From: Actinospica robiniae DSM 44927
Lineage (GTDB): Bacteria; Actinomycetota; Actinomycetes; Streptomycetales; Catenulisporaceae
Length of the DNA stretch: 64,000 bases
Reading direction: 5' to 3'
Assembly (NCBI RefSeq): GCF_000504285.1
Contig: NZ_KI632511.1
Location: 5,500,154 to 5,564,153, forward strand
Shown: in pieces, positions 45,322 to 55,339 of the stretch
Numbering within the stretch: position 1 is the first letter of the stretch
Layout of the letters: each line of letters opens with the position of its first letter
Notes under the pieces: model-generated
The model's database searches: none
The model's input: the letters and a program-made list of their open reading frames with translations, nothing else
Told to the model about the DNA's origin: nothing
Program-made: the position numbers and the translations under genes

Positions 45322-46443
45322 TCAGAGCTGGGCGCTGGTGATCTGGGGCTTGCCGTAGGTGGGCATGGCCTGGTTCCACAGCTTCGCCGCGGACTGCTTC
45401 GCCTGGGTGGACTCGCTGCTGCCCTGGCTCGCCGCCGCGTAGTTCGGGTCGGCCTTGACCGCCGCCGCCGAACAGGTGGCGCCGCCGTCGAAGTCCGCGA
45501 CGGCCTTGGCGTAGTCGTTGTCCGAGGTGTACGAGTCGTGCCAGGCCTTGTTGAGCGCGGCGGCCAGAGCGGTGCCGCCGTCGATCTTGCTCACGTCCAG
45601 CTTCGCCAGCGTGTTCAGCGCGGCCTGACGGCCGGTCACCGCGCTGTTGATCTCCGCCTTCGCGACCGGGATGTTGCAGGCGACCAGGGCGCTGACACCC
45701 CCGTTGGCGTCGCTGCGCAGGTCCTTGGCCTCGGTCACCAGCTGGTAGAGCGCGTCAGCCTCCTGCTGCGCGCTCTGCTTGGACCCGGCGGAGCTGCTGG
45801 CGCTCGGATTGCCGCTGGACTGGCTCGAGGGCGTGCCGGAGCCGCCGCCGGACAGGCCGAGGTACAGGCCCACCGCGGCGACCACGACGACCACGCCGCC
45901 GATCACGAGCGGCGTGCGGCTGCGGCCGGGACGCGGCGGCAGCGGGTCGTATCCGGCCCCGCCGTAGCCCTGGCCGGGGCCGCCGTACGCGGGCTGGGCC
46001 TGCGGGTAGCCGGGAGCCTGCTCCTGCTGCGGGGTGAACATCGCGGTGGCCGCGGGCTGCGGCTGCGCCTGCGCCGCCTGGGCGAACCCGGCCGCCGGGG
46101 GCGCCGCGCCGACCACGGCCTGGCGCGATATCGAGCGCCGGTCGGTCGGGACCGAGTCGCGGAAGAGGTGGTCGAACTCGCTGGGTACCGAGGCCTGCTC
46201 CTCCTGCCCGAACATCGCCTGCTGCGCCGCGGCCTGCTCCGGGTAGGCCTGCTGGGGCTGGCCGTAGGGCTGCTGCTGCCCCGCCGGGTACTGCGGGCTC
46301 TGGCCGTAGGACTGCTGCGGGTAGGGCTGTTGGTACTGTTGTTGCTGCTGGTAGGACTGCTGCACCGGTTCCATCGGCGCACCGGGCTGGTACGGAGAGC
46401 CTTCTTCCGGCCAGCTCCCCGGCACTTCGGGCATCTGGGACAC
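45322..46443 (-). CDS. Gln/Pro-rich single-pass membrane protein
   Basis: A 373-residue protein. Residues 1-180 are a disordered cytoplasmic region rich in Gln, Pro, Tyr and Ala, with the short motif EFDHLFRDS (about 89-97), which I associate with several actinobacterial membrane proteins of this layout. One transmembrane helix follows (PLVIGGVVVVVAAVGLYLGL), then a Ser/Gly linker and an extracellular helical domain of about 150 residues with two cysteines (VACNIPVAKAEIN and GGATCSAAAV) that may form a disulfide. Function unknown. Start GTG 46443 with GAGGA upstream. Confidence 0.75.
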   Translation of the reverse strand: MSQMPEVPGSWPEEGSPYQPGAPMEPVQQSYQQQQQYQQPYPQQSYGQSPQYPAGQQQPYGQPQQAYPEQAAAQQAMFGQEEQASVPSEFDHLFRDSVPTDRRSISRQAVVGAAPPAAGFAQAAQAQPQPAATAMFTPQQEQAPGYPQAQPAYGGPGQGYGGAGYDPLPPRPGRSRTPLVIGGVVVVVAAVGLYLGLSGGGSGTPSSQSSGNPSASSSAGSKQSAQQEADALYQLVTEAKDLRSDANGGVSALVACNIPVAKAEINSAVTGRQAALNTLAKLDVSKIDGGTALAAALNKAWHDSYTSDNDYAKAVADFDGGATCSAAAVKADPNYAAASQGSSESTQAKQSAAKLWNQAMPTYGKPQITSAQL

Positions 46444-46681
46444 AGTGCAATTCCTCGCAGATAGGCGTTCGTCCGGCGCCGCGGGCAGGGTGAACCCCTC
46501 GCCACGGCGACCGAATAGACGCTACTCGCCCAGGCAAGCCCTGCCACGATCACGGCCGGGGTTGTCACAGAACTGCAACTCGGTTCTACCAGGCTTCGAA
46601 ATAGCCGCGGCTCCGCATCCGCCTGCGCCGTCGTCCGCCGCGGCCCGCGCGGATCGCCCCGCCGGGCCGCTTCGATACCCG

Positions 46682-48118
46682 CTAGCGCGGCAGCGCCGGG
46701 GCCAGGACCAGCGGCAACGCGCTCTGCCTGACCGCGAGCCGGCCCAGCCGCTCGCGAAAACCGCGCACCGCCGAGCTGTCCTGGTACGGGTCGAGCCTGC
46801 GGTCGAGATCGTGCAGGTACTCCACACCCCGGTGCGAACGCAGTTGGCTGAGCATCTCGATCGCCTGAGAACCGGTGGCGCAGGCCGCCTCCACCTCGCG
46901 CTCCTGCGCGTACGCGGTGGCCACCAGCACCGTGTCGACCACCCGGCGGCGCACGTGGCCGGGCGCGTGCTCGGCCAGCGCCCGCTGCGCGTGGTCCTTG
47001 GCCTGCCGGGGCCGGTCCAGGTCCCGATAGCAGTGCGCGAACTCGTCGGACAGATAAGCGGGTGTGAAATGCCTGATCCAGTCCGGATCCTCGGCCGGAT
47101 TCGTCTTCTCCATCTCCGCGGCCGCGCGGGAGAGCGCTGCCTCGCAGGAGCGCACGTCCCCCAGCACCGCGTGCCCGCGGGCCTCGGCGGCGTGGAACAT
47201 CGCGCGCACCGTCGGCGTGGCCTGATCCCGGGCGCCCTCGTTGGCCGCGCGGGCGAGCTGGGTTATCTCGCGCGGGGAGCCGAGCTGCCCGGCCAGATGG
47301 CTCATCCCGGCCGCGAGCACGTATCCGCCGTAGGCGCGGTCCCCGGCCGCCTGGGACAGTCGCAGAGCCTGGATGTAGTAGCGCTGGGCCAGGCCGTGCC
47401 GGCCGGTGTCCACGGCCATGTAGCCGGCCAGCTCGGTGATCTGCGCGGCGGCAGAGAACAGGGCCCGCCCGGTGCGCTCGGGATAGGTGCCGGTGAGCAT
47501 CTCGGCGACCACGTCGTCGAGGTAGTGCACCACGATCGAGCGCACGTAGCCGGAGCCGAACTGGTGGTCGAGGTCGCGGAAGACCTTGGCCGCGGCCCGC
47601 AGCGCGTAGACATCGGAGGGGCCGACCCGCGGGCCGCGCCCGGCCAGCGAGGGCGGCCGGGCCACCTCCGCGTCCGGCGGGGTGATCAGCCAGTCCCGGC
47701 TGGGCGCGATCAGCGCGGCCACGGCGAAGGAGGAGCCGAGCAGGAACTCACGGTGGCTCACATCGGCCCGCCACAGCTCCGTCACCTCCTCGATGGCGGC
47801 GGCGGTGGACGGCGCGAAGTGCAGGCCCACGCTGGAGGAGCCGTTGCGCCCGTCGGCCATGCCGATCTCCTCGACCGTCACCGGCCGGCCGAGCTTGCGC
47901 CCGAGCGCCTCGGCGATGAGGGTCGGCGCCATGCCCCGCGGCTGCTGGCCCCGCAGCCAGCGGGCGACCGAGGTCTTGTCGTAGCGCAGGTCGAGGCCGT
48001 GCTCCGCGCCGACCATGTTGACTCGACGGGCCAGCCCCGCGTTGGAGCTCGCGGCCTCCTGGATCAGCGCGGCGAGCCGTTGGTTCGGCTGCCGCGGTCC
48101 GGCGGTGCGTACGGCCAT
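46682..48118 (-). CDS. NsdA-like regulator (HTH plus TPR-like repeats)
   Basis: A 478-residue protein closely resembling NsdA of Streptomyces, a negative regulator of sporulation and antibiotic production. The N-terminal region (MAVRTAGPRQPNQRLAALI, RYDKTSVARWLRGQQPRG, IAEALGRKLGRPVTVEEIG) is an XRE-like helix-turn-helix. The rest is helical and TPR-like (AGYMAVDTGRHGLAQRYYIQAL, GGYVLAAGMSHLAGQLGSPREI). The start ATG 48118 has GGGGAGG 4 bases upstream. It is divergent from the prim-pol-like gene across 253 bases. Activity in DNA binding is expected from the family, not shown here. Confidence 0.88.
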   Translation of the reverse strand: MAVRTAGPRQPNQRLAALIQEAASSNAGLARRVNMVGAEHGLDLRYDKTSVARWLRGQQPRGMAPTLIAEALGRKLGRPVTVEEIGMADGRNGSSSVGLHFAPSTAAAIEEVTELWRADVSHREFLLGSSFAVAALIAPSRDWLITPPDAEVARPPSLAGRGPRVGPSDVYALRAAAKVFRDLDHQFGSGYVRSIVVHYLDDVVAEMLTGTYPERTGRALFSAAAQITELAGYMAVDTGRHGLAQRYYIQALRLSQAAGDRAYGGYVLAAGMSHLAGQLGSPREITQLARAANEGARDQATPTVRAMFHAAEARGHAVLGDVRSCEAALSRAAAEMEKTNPAEDPDWIRHFTPAYLSDEFAHCYRDLDRPRQAKDHAQRALAEHAPGHVRRRVVDTVLVATAYAQEREVEAACATGSQAIEMLSQLRSHRGVEYLHDLDRRLDPYQDSSAVRGFRERLGRLAVRQSALPLVLAPALPR

Positions 48119-48371
48119 CGGGCCTCCCCTTGTCCTTCGGGTCCACAGGCGTGTGCACGGGAACGGTCTACGCGCGCCCACCGGTGCGTCTCGCCGTGCG
48201 TCGGTGAGTACTGCATGCGCATATGTCGCGAAGAGTAGCGGCGAATCGCTCCGAGCGGTAGCCCAGCGTAATCGGATGGTAGGAATTCGTCGTGCCCGGA
48301 CGAGCCCGGAATATTCCCGAAACAGCCGGTCCCGGCCGTAACCCGGCACGCCGCGAAGGGGTTCTAGGGCC

Positions 48372-49046
48372 GTGGAGAGAACTATCGCCGAACTGCCCCG
48401 CCCGCTCACCCGACCCGACCGCACGCAGAGTACGGACGGTCTCGGATTGCTCGAGGCCGCACTCGGCTATATCGAAGACCGGCACTGGGATGTGGTGCTC
48501 GGGACCAGTGTGCAGCGGGCGGACGGGATGTGGTCCTGTTCCTGCGGGGACCGGCGGTGCGTCTCGATCGGGGCGCATCCGGCCATGCGGGACTGGCAGA
48601 AGAAGATCAGCGGGCAGCCGAGCCGGGCGTACGAGTGGTGGACCGAGCAGCCTCAGGGCTCGATCATCCTGCCCACCGGGCGCACCTTCGACGTGCTCGA
48701 ATGTTCGGAGCAGGCCGGGCTGTTGGCGCTGGCCCGGCTCGAGCGCTCCGGGGCGCACCCGGGGCCGGTGGCGGCCACGCCGTCGCGACGGCTGTACTTC
48801 TTCGTACTGCCGAACGCGAGGACGAAGGTGGCCAGGACGCTCACCGGCCTCGGCTGGGGCCGCACGACGCTGGATCTGGTCTGCCGCAGCACCGGCGACT
48901 ACATCGTGGCGCCGCCGTCGCGGATGGGCACGCGCGGACAGGTGCAGTGGGTGCGCGCCCCCGCCGACTCGGCGCGCTGGCTGCCGGATCCGGAGGAGGT
49001 GCTGGCGCCGCTGGCCTACGCCTGTGGACTGCACCGGATCCGCTGA
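48372..49046 (+). CDS. Small prim-pol-domain protein, probably inactive
   Basis: A 224-residue protein similar to the N-terminal domain of bifunctional DNA primase/polymerases. It has the cysteine cluster CSCGDRRCVSIGAHPAM, the IILPTGRTFDVLECSEQAG strand and the VAATPSRRLYFFVLP segment typical of small Streptomyces proteins beside nsdA. Active prim-pols need two or three acidic residues and a His; here only the Asp in FDVLE is clear and the next acidic position is Glu, so catalytic activity is doubtful. No helicase domain follows. Start GTG 48372 with AAGGGG 10 bases upstream. Divergent from the NsdA-like gene. Confidence 0.75.
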   Translation: MERTIAELPRPLTRPDRTQSTDGLGLLEAALGYIEDRHWDVVLGTSVQRADGMWSCSCGDRRCVSIGAHPAMRDWQKKISGQPSRAYEWWTEQPQGSIILPTGRTFDVLECSEQAGLLALARLERSGAHPGPVAATPSRRLYFFVLPNARTKVARTLTGLGWGRTTLDLVCRSTGDYIVAPPSRMGTRGQVQWVRAPADSARWLPDPEEVLAPLAYACGLHRIR

Positions 49047-49123
49047 GCCGTGCCGGACTTCAAGCACTGAGACACTGATGTCAGAACTGATGAACGACTG
49101 AGCGGCCCCGAGCCGCTCCAACG

Positions 49124-49172
49124 CCGGCGGGCGCCGCCGCAGGGATCAGAACCCTGCCGCAGCGCCCGCCGG
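49124..49172. terminator. Bidirectional terminator between the prim-pol-like and dtxR-like genes
   Basis: Outer arms 49124-49133 and 49163-49172 pair perfectly, with an inner GCAGGG/CCCTGC stem. The genes on both sides converge here. Confidence 0.75.
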
Positions 49173-49210
49173 TCTCCTTCAGGCCTCTGTGTTGCCGGCC
49201 CTCCGCGTGC

Positions 49211-49912
49211 TCAGTCCTCGTCCGCGAACACGTGCGCGGCCAGCTCCAGGTCGAGCTCGGTGGCCTCGCGGGCCGCGCCGATGAGCACGCCGCCCTCGGT
49301 CAGGCTCACCTGCACCGCGTTGCCGGGACGCACGCCGGCCCGGCGCAGCCGGTGCATCACGTCGAGATCCGACTGCACCGGCTCGCCGATGCGCCGGATC
49401 ACCGCCACCGCGTGCTCGCCCTCGGGCAGGGCGTGCGCCACTTCGCGCAGCGAGATCAGGCCCTCCTCGCGGAACGCGGTCGAGTGCAGCTCCGAGTCGA
49501 GCTCCTCGAGCCCGGGGATCGGATTGCCGTAGGGCGAGTGCGTGGGGCTGCCGAGCAGCTCCAGCAGCCGCCGCTCGACCCGCTCGCTGATCACGTGCTC
49601 CCAGCGGCAGGCCTCTTCGTGCACCTCGTCCCACTCGAGCCCGATCACGTCCACCAGCAGCCGCTCGGCCAGCCGGTGCTTGCGCATCACCCGGGTGGCC
49701 AGCGCGCGGCCCTTGTCGGACAGCTGCAGGTGCCGGTCGCCCTCGACCGTCAGCAGGCCGTCCCTGGACATCCGGGCCACCGTCTGGCTGACCGTCGGAC
49801 CGCTCTGACCGAGCCGCTCGGCGATGCGCGCGCGCAGCGGGACGATGCCCTCTTCTTCCAGTTCGAAGATCGTACGCAAATACATCTCCGTGGTATCGAT
49901 CAGGTCGCTCAT
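49211..49912 (-). CDS. DtxR/IdeR-family iron-dependent repressor (DmdR-like)
   Basis: Binds DNA when loaded with Fe2+ and shuts off iron uptake genes. The 233-residue protein has the DtxR winged helix (LRARIAERLGQSGPTVSQTVARMSRDG), the metal/dimer domain and a C-terminal SH3-like domain. Every classic DtxR metal ligand in the first two domains sits at the same number: Met10, His79, Glu83, His98, Cys102, Glu105, His106. This makes iron rather than manganese sensing likely. The start ATG 49912 gives this match. A near-perfect iron box at 63411 in this window is a plausible target. Confidence 0.93.
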   Translation of the reverse strand: MSDLIDTTEMYLRTIFELEEEGIVPLRARIAERLGQSGPTVSQTVARMSRDGLLTVEGDRHLQLSDKGRALATRVMRKHRLAERLLVDVIGLEWDEVHEEACRWEHVISERVERRLLELLGSPTHSPYGNPIPGLEELDSELHSTAFREEGLISLREVAHALPEGEHAVAVIRRIGEPVQSDLDVMHRLRRAGVRPGNAVQVSLTEGGVLIGAAREATELDLELAAHVFADED

Positions 49913-50009
49913 CGGCACGGCTCCCACGGGTGTCGGCAAGCCCGGCAACGCCGGGAGGATACGGTCACCGACCATTGTGACGCACCGTGCCGACAGCGGA
50001 AATGCTTGC

Positions 50010-50684
50010 TCACGGGCTGAGTCGCTCGATCCGCCAGCCCCCGGGCGCGGACGCGTCGCGCCGGTAGAGCGCGCGGTCGTGCAGCCGGTTCGGCCGGCCC
50101 TGCCAGAACTCCACCGTCTCCGGCCGCACCCGCAGCCCGCCCCAGTGCGGCGGGCGAGGCACCCGATCGGGGTAACGCTGCGCGTACTGCGCCAACTCCT
50201 GCTCCAGCCAGGCCCGATCCGGGATCGGCTCGGACTGCGGACTGGCCCAGGCGCCGAGTTGCGCGCCGCGCGGCCGGCTGGCGAAATAGGCATCGGACTC
50301 CCAGTCCGGCACCCGTTCGGCCGTGCCCTGCACGATCACCTGGCGCTCGAGCACGTACCACGGGAAGAGCAGGCTCACCCTCGGGTCGGCCGCGAGCTGC
50401 CGCCCCTTGCGCGAACGGAGGTTGGTGTAGAAGGTGAATCCTTCCGGTCCGTACCCTTTGAGCAGGACGGTTCGACTGGACGGCCCAGCCGCCGGATCGC
50501 AGGTGGTCAAGACCATGGCGTTCGGTTCGAACCAGGAGGCGTCCGATTTTCGTGCAACCGCGTCGGTTTCCGCGAACCAACGCCCGAACTGCGCGCTCGG
50601 GTCGCTTGTGAGCTCGGTCACCTCAATGGCCCGTTCGGAGTAATCTCGCCGCAAGGCGGCGAGATCTGGCTGCTCAGCGCTCAT
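50010..50684 (-). CDS. pdxH: Pyridoxamine 5'-phosphate oxidase
   Basis: Oxidises pyridoxine or pyridoxamine 5'-phosphate to PLP with FMN. In 224 residues it shows the FMN-binding split barrel: PNAMVLTTCDPAAGPSSRTVLLKGY, GFTFYTNLRSRKGRQLAADP, LLFPWYVLERQVIVQGTAERV, and the C-terminal WGGLRVRPETVEFWQGRPNRLHDR that binds PLP. Start ATG 50684 with GGAGG 7 bases upstream. It is divergent from citrate synthase; the nearby SerC uses its product PLP. Confidence 0.96.
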   Translation of the reverse strand: MSAEQPDLAALRRDYSERAIEVTELTSDPSAQFGRWFAETDAVARKSDASWFEPNAMVLTTCDPAAGPSSRTVLLKGYGPEGFTFYTNLRSRKGRQLAADPRVSLLFPWYVLERQVIVQGTAERVPDWESDAYFASRPRGAQLGAWASPQSEPIPDRAWLEQELAQYAQRYPDRVPRPPHWGGLRVRPETVEFWQGRPNRLHDRALYRRDASAPGGWRIERLSP

Positions 50685-50898
50685 ACGGTCGCCTCCACGT
50701 CCGTTCGCGGCCCCGGATTTCCTTCCGGCCGTTGTAGCGGTCCAATATAGGTAGCCGGTCGCACTTGGCGGGAACCTCCAAGCGGCCCGCGACGTTTCCA
50801 CAGCGCCGACCGTCACCCGCGCGCCCCGCACGGGCTGGGGGCGGAGCGGCGCCGGAGAACCTCACGAAGGACATTTGCCACAGCAAGGGAGCCGTAGG

Positions 50899-52002
50899 AT
50901 GCCCGACTTCGTACCCGGACTCGAAGGCGTCGTCGCCTTCGAGACGGAGATCGCCGAACCCGACAAGGATGGCGGCTCGCTCCGATACCGCGGCGTCGAC
51001 ATCGAAGACCTGGTCGGGCACGTCACCTACGGCAACGTGTGGGGCCTGCTCGTCGACGGAAAGTTCAACCCGGGCCTGCCCCCGGCCGAGCCCTTCCCGC
51101 TCGCCATCCACTCCGGCGACGTCCGGGTGGACGTGCAGGCGGCGCTCGCCACGCTCTCCCCGATCTGGGGCCTCAAGCCGCTGCTCGACATCAGCGACGC
51201 GCAGGCGCGCGACGACCTCGCCCGCGCCGCCGTGATGGCGCTGAGCTTCGTGGCCCAGTCGGCCCGCGGTATAGACCGCCCGATGGTCCCGCAGCGCGAG
51301 ATCGACAAGGCCGAGACCATCGTCGAGCGCTTCATGATCCGCTGGCGCGGCGAGCCCGACCCGCGCCACATCAAGGCCGTGGACGCCTACTGGACCAGCG
51401 CCGCCGAGCACGGCATGAACGCCTCGACCTTCACCGGCCGGGTCATCGCCTCCACCGGCGCGGACGTGGCCGCGGCCCTGTCCGGCGCGGTCGGCGCCAT
51501 GTCCGGCCCGCTGCACGGCGGCGCGCCCTCGCGCGTGCTGCACATGATCGAGGAGATCGAGCGCACCGGGGACGCGAAGAAGTACGTCACCGGCATCCTG
51601 GACCGCGGCGAGCGGCTGATGGGCTTCGGCCACCGCGTCTACCGCGCCGAGGACCCGCGTGCCCGCGTGCTGCGCCGCACCGCCAAGGAGCTCAACGCTC
51701 CGCGCTACGAGGTCGCCAAGGCGCTCGAGGACGCCGCGCTCGCCGAGCTGCGCGCCCGCCGCCCCGACCGCGTGCTCGAGACGAACGTGGAGTTCTGGGC
51801 GGCCATCGTGCTCGACTTCGCCGAGGTGCCCTCGCACATGTTCACCTCGATGTTCACCTGCGCCCGCACCGCGGGCTGGTCCGCGCACATCCTGGAGCAG
51901 AAGCGCACCGGCCGGCTGGTGCGCCCCTCGGCCCGCTACATCGGCCCGGGCACCCGCAAGCTGCAGGACGTCGACGGCTTCGACACCATGATCGTGCACT
52001 AA
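50899..52002 (+). CDS. Citrate synthase (short, type 2-like)
   Basis: Condenses oxaloacetate and acetyl-CoA to citrate. The 367-residue protein carries the catalytic triad regions: GPLHGGAPSRVLHM (His), MGFGHRVYRAEDPRA (His) and ETNVEFWAAIVLDFAEVP (Asp). The short N-terminus (MPDFVPGLEGVVAFETEIAE) matches actinobacterial CitA-type enzymes and methylcitrate synthase relatives, so use of propionyl-CoA cannot be excluded. The start ATG 50899 has GGGAG upstream. A strong terminator follows. PEP carboxylase in this window makes its oxaloacetate. Confidence 0.95.
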   Translation: MPDFVPGLEGVVAFETEIAEPDKDGGSLRYRGVDIEDLVGHVTYGNVWGLLVDGKFNPGLPPAEPFPLAIHSGDVRVDVQAALATLSPIWGLKPLLDISDAQARDDLARAAVMALSFVAQSARGIDRPMVPQREIDKAETIVERFMIRWRGEPDPRHIKAVDAYWTSAAEHGMNASTFTGRVIASTGADVAAALSGAVGAMSGPLHGGAPSRVLHMIEEIERTGDAKKYVTGILDRGERLMGFGHRVYRAEDPRARVLRRTAKELNAPRYEVAKALEDAALAELRARRPDRVLETNVEFWAAIVLDFAEVPSHMFTSMFTCARTAGWSAHILEQKRTGRLVRPSARYIGPGTRKLQDVDGFDTMIVH

Positions 52003-52019
52003 GCCGCACCCGCGGCTGC

Positions 52020-52067
52020 GCACAACGCCCCACAATCCCTCTTCAGGGGGGCTGTGGGGCGTTGTGC
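52020..52067 (+). terminator. Terminator of citrate synthase gene
   Basis: Perfect 15-base arms (52020-52034 and 52053-52067) followed by CTTTCC; it begins 18 bases after the stop. Confidence 0.8.
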
Positions 52068-52078
52068 CTTTCCGGTAA

Positions 52079-53308
<1,230 letters not shown>

Positions 53309-53432
53309 GTGTCACCGATCCGCTTGCCGGTGGGGCGGAACGACGGAGCGCGACGGTCCGGATCGCGACGGGTCCGGACGAACTCTTAGCTCCGCTTCAC
53401 CTTGAGCGCAGCTTTATTTGCGGCCCGGCGCA

Positions 53433-53438
53433 TAACCT
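53433..53438 (+). promoter_or_regulatory. -10 box, leaderless serine hydrolase gene
   Basis: TAACCT followed by 6 bases and ATG 53445. Confidence 0.45.
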
Positions 53439-53444
53439 CGCATC

Positions 53445-54500
53445 ATGCGTAAGGCCAAGCTGAAGTTCAAGCGCCCCCGGGTCAACGGCGGCGTACCGGT
53501 GCGCACCGGCACGATCCTGACGGCCGGCGCCACGGTGCTCGTCACGGTGGCGATAGCGCTGGCCATCGTGGGACCTGACGGCTCAGCGGCCGCGGCACCC
53601 GCCGCGGCCGCTTCGTCCTCGGGGGCGGATTCGAGTTCTGCTTCAGCATCGGCCTCCGCATCAGCATCGGCATCGGCATCGGCGTCCGCATCGGCATCGG
53701 CGTCCGCATCGCCGTCGCCTTCCGCCTCGGCCAGCGCGAGCTCCTCGCCCTCCGCGTCCGCCTCGCCGGTCGAAGACCCGGCCACAGCCCTGGCCGAAGC
53801 GGTCGCGAGCACCGTCTCGGCCGACGGCAAGCACGTCAGCGTGGCCGTGGAGGACCTCTCCACCGGCACCACCGCGAGCTACAACGTCAGCGACGACTAC
53901 GTCACGGCCTCCATAATCAAGGTCGACATACTCTCGACGGTGCTCTACAACGACCAGCGCGAGGGCACCTCGATGAGCTCCTCGCAGCGCTCGCTGGCCA
54001 CTGCGATGATCGAGAACAGCGACAACGACGCGGCCTCGGCGCTCTACGACGACGCGGGCGGCTCGGCCGGCATCACGGCCGCCAACAAGGCGTTCGGCCT
54101 GACCGACACCGACATCGACAATTCAGCTTTCGGCGACACCACCACCACGACCAGTGACCAGATACTCCTGCTGCGCCAGGTCTTCACCTCGGACTCGAAG
54201 CTGACCTCGGCCGACCGCAGCTACATCCAGGGTCTGATGGCGCACGTGGAGACGGACCAGCGCTGGGGCGTGAGCGCGGGCGCCGACGACCCGGGCGAGG
54301 GCGCGAGCGACTACCTGCTCAAGAACGGCTGGCTGCCGCGCAGCGCCACGAACCTTTGGGAGGTCAACAGCATCGGCGAAGTCGAGCACAACGGCCACGA
54401 GTACCTGGTGGCCGTGCTCTCGGCGGAGAACACGTCGATGGACTCGGGGATCAGCGTGATCGAGAAGGTCGCCAAGGAGGCGGTCGACGCGCTCGGCTGA
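53445..54500 (+). CDS. Membrane-anchored class A beta-lactamase-like serine hydrolase
   Basis: A 351-residue exported protein. A basic N-terminus is followed by one hydrophobic helix (ILTAGATVLVTVAIALAIVG), likely an uncleaved anchor, and a Ser/Ala/Pro-rich linker (about residues 45-110) that would span the cell wall. The catalytic domain has the beta-lactamase-like motifs SxxK in ASIIKVDIL, SDN in IENSDNDAAS, and KNG in YLLKNGWLP in place of KTG. The general-base Glu of true class A beta-lactamases is not evident, so a peptidase or wall-related hydrolase is as likely as drug resistance. Leaderless-type start at ATG 53445. Confidence 0.87.
   Translation: MRKAKLKFKRPRVNGGVPVRTGTILTAGATVLVTVAIALAIVGPDGSAAAAPAAAASSSGADSSSASASASASASASASASASASASASPSPSASASASSSPSASASPVEDPATALAEAVASTVSADGKHVSVAVEDLSTGTTASYNVSDDYVTASIIKVDILSTVLYNDQREGTSMSSSQRSLATAMIENSDNDAASALYDDAGGSAGITAANKAFGLTDTDIDNSAFGDTTTTTSDQILLLRQVFTSDSKLTSADRSYIQGLMAHVETDQRWGVSAGADDPGEGASDYLLKNGWLPRSATNLWEVNSIGEVEHNGHEYLVAVLSAENTSMDSGISVIEKVAKEAVDALG
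53640..53712. repeat. Hexameric tandem repeat coding the Ser-Ala linker
   Basis: Near-perfect tandem copies of GCATCG/GCATCA/GCCTCC units encode alternating Ala-Ser. Such a repeat can change length by slippage without shifting the frame. Confidence 0.7.
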
Positions 54501-54529
54501 GGCGTTCGGCGCGGCGCGCTGTCCGGCGC

Positions 54530-54625
54530 TCAGTGCATGTGCTTGACCAGCGTCCCGACCAGCACCAGGGCGAACAGGCCCAGGAGCGTCGCGGTGACGA
54601 TGCGGGTACGAATGCGGGGATCCAC
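54530..54625 (-). CDS. Possible 31-residue membrane peptide
   Basis: A frame from GTG 54625 to TGA at 54530 encodes VDPRIRTRIVTATL followed by GLFALVLVGTLVKHMH: a basic start, one transmembrane helix and a short tail. An in-frame TAG lies 4 codons upstream, so this is the only likely start. The ribosome-binding site is poor. Small actinobacterial membrane peptides of this plan exist near transporters; here it lies between the serine hydrolase and thpR. Function unknown. Confidence 0.45.
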   Translation of the reverse strand: MDPRIRTRIVTATLLGLFALVLVGTLVKHMH

Positions 54626-54694
54626 CTCAGCAGTCTAGGCGGGCCGTCCGGGCGGCTCCGCGCCGGGCCCGGCCGACGGCCGGCGGAGGCCGGC

Positions 54695-55252
54695 TCAGCG
54701 CCCGGTCAGCGCCCAGCGCCCGCGGGGCACATAGATCGGGGGACGTCCGGCCCCGACCGGCGTCAGCGACTCGAACAGGGTGATCTCCTTGACCAGCCAG
54801 CGCGGCGTGCGGAAGGCCTGCATCCGCTCGACGTAGGGCTTGAGGTCGGTCGACCCCTCGCCGCGCACCCGGGCGAGGGTCACGTGCGGCCGGAACGGGC
54901 GCTCGTCCACCTTCACCCGGCAGCGGCGGGCCGCGGCGGCCACGGACTCGGACAGCCGCCCGAGCCGGTCCCGGTCGCCCTGGATGCCGGCCCACAGCAC
55001 GTGCGAGTCGAACTGGCCGCCACCGGCCACCGCGAGCTCCATCGGGGTGGCCCGCCCGGCCGCGCGGGCGAGGCGCTCGGTCAGGTCGGGCAAGGTCGGC
55101 TCGGGCACCTCGCCGAGGAAGGCGAGGGTGATGTGCCAGCTCTCCGGATGGGTCCAGCGCACGTGGGCGTCCCCGTGCGGGAGCGTGGAGAGTGCAGCGC
55201 GCAGCTCGAGCAGCACCGGTCGAGGGGGTACCACGGCCACGAACAAGCGCAT
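54695..55252 (-). CDS. thpR: RNA 2',3'-cyclic phosphodiesterase (LigT-like)
   Basis: A 185-residue 2H phosphoesterase that opens 2',3'-cyclic phosphates at RNA ends. Both HxT motifs are present: WHITLAFLG near residue 42 and FRPHVTLARV near 130. The N-terminal MRLFVAVVPP is typical. The start ATG 55252 has a strong GGAGG 6 bases upstream. It lies 87 bases after the MFS exporter gene in the same direction and may share its transcript. Confidence 0.92.
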   Translation of the reverse strand: MRLFVAVVPPRPVLLELRAALSTLPHGDAHVRWTHPESWHITLAFLGEVPEPTLPDLTERLARAAGRATPMELAVAGGGQFDSHVLWAGIQGDRDRLGRLSESVAAAARRCRVKVDERPFRPHVTLARVRGEGSTDLKPYVERMQAFRTPRWLVKEITLFESLTPVGAGRPPIYVPRGRWALTGR

Positions 55253-55339
55253 CGCGCACCTCCGGATGAGGGGTCCGGCGTCGCCGGCCTCCCCCGTACC
55301 GGGAGGCACGGGCACACGGCGATGAGTGTCAGCTCATCA

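Noticed and set aside
49069-49101. Tiny frames after the prim-pol-like gene (a 7-codon frame from ATG 49078)
   Set aside because: Too short, no good ribosome-binding site and no sign of attenuation.
53414-53872. Antisense frame coding a long Asp-Ala repeat
   Set aside because: It is the complement of the Ser-Ala repeat in the serine hydrolase, whose catalytic motifs prove the other strand is coding.
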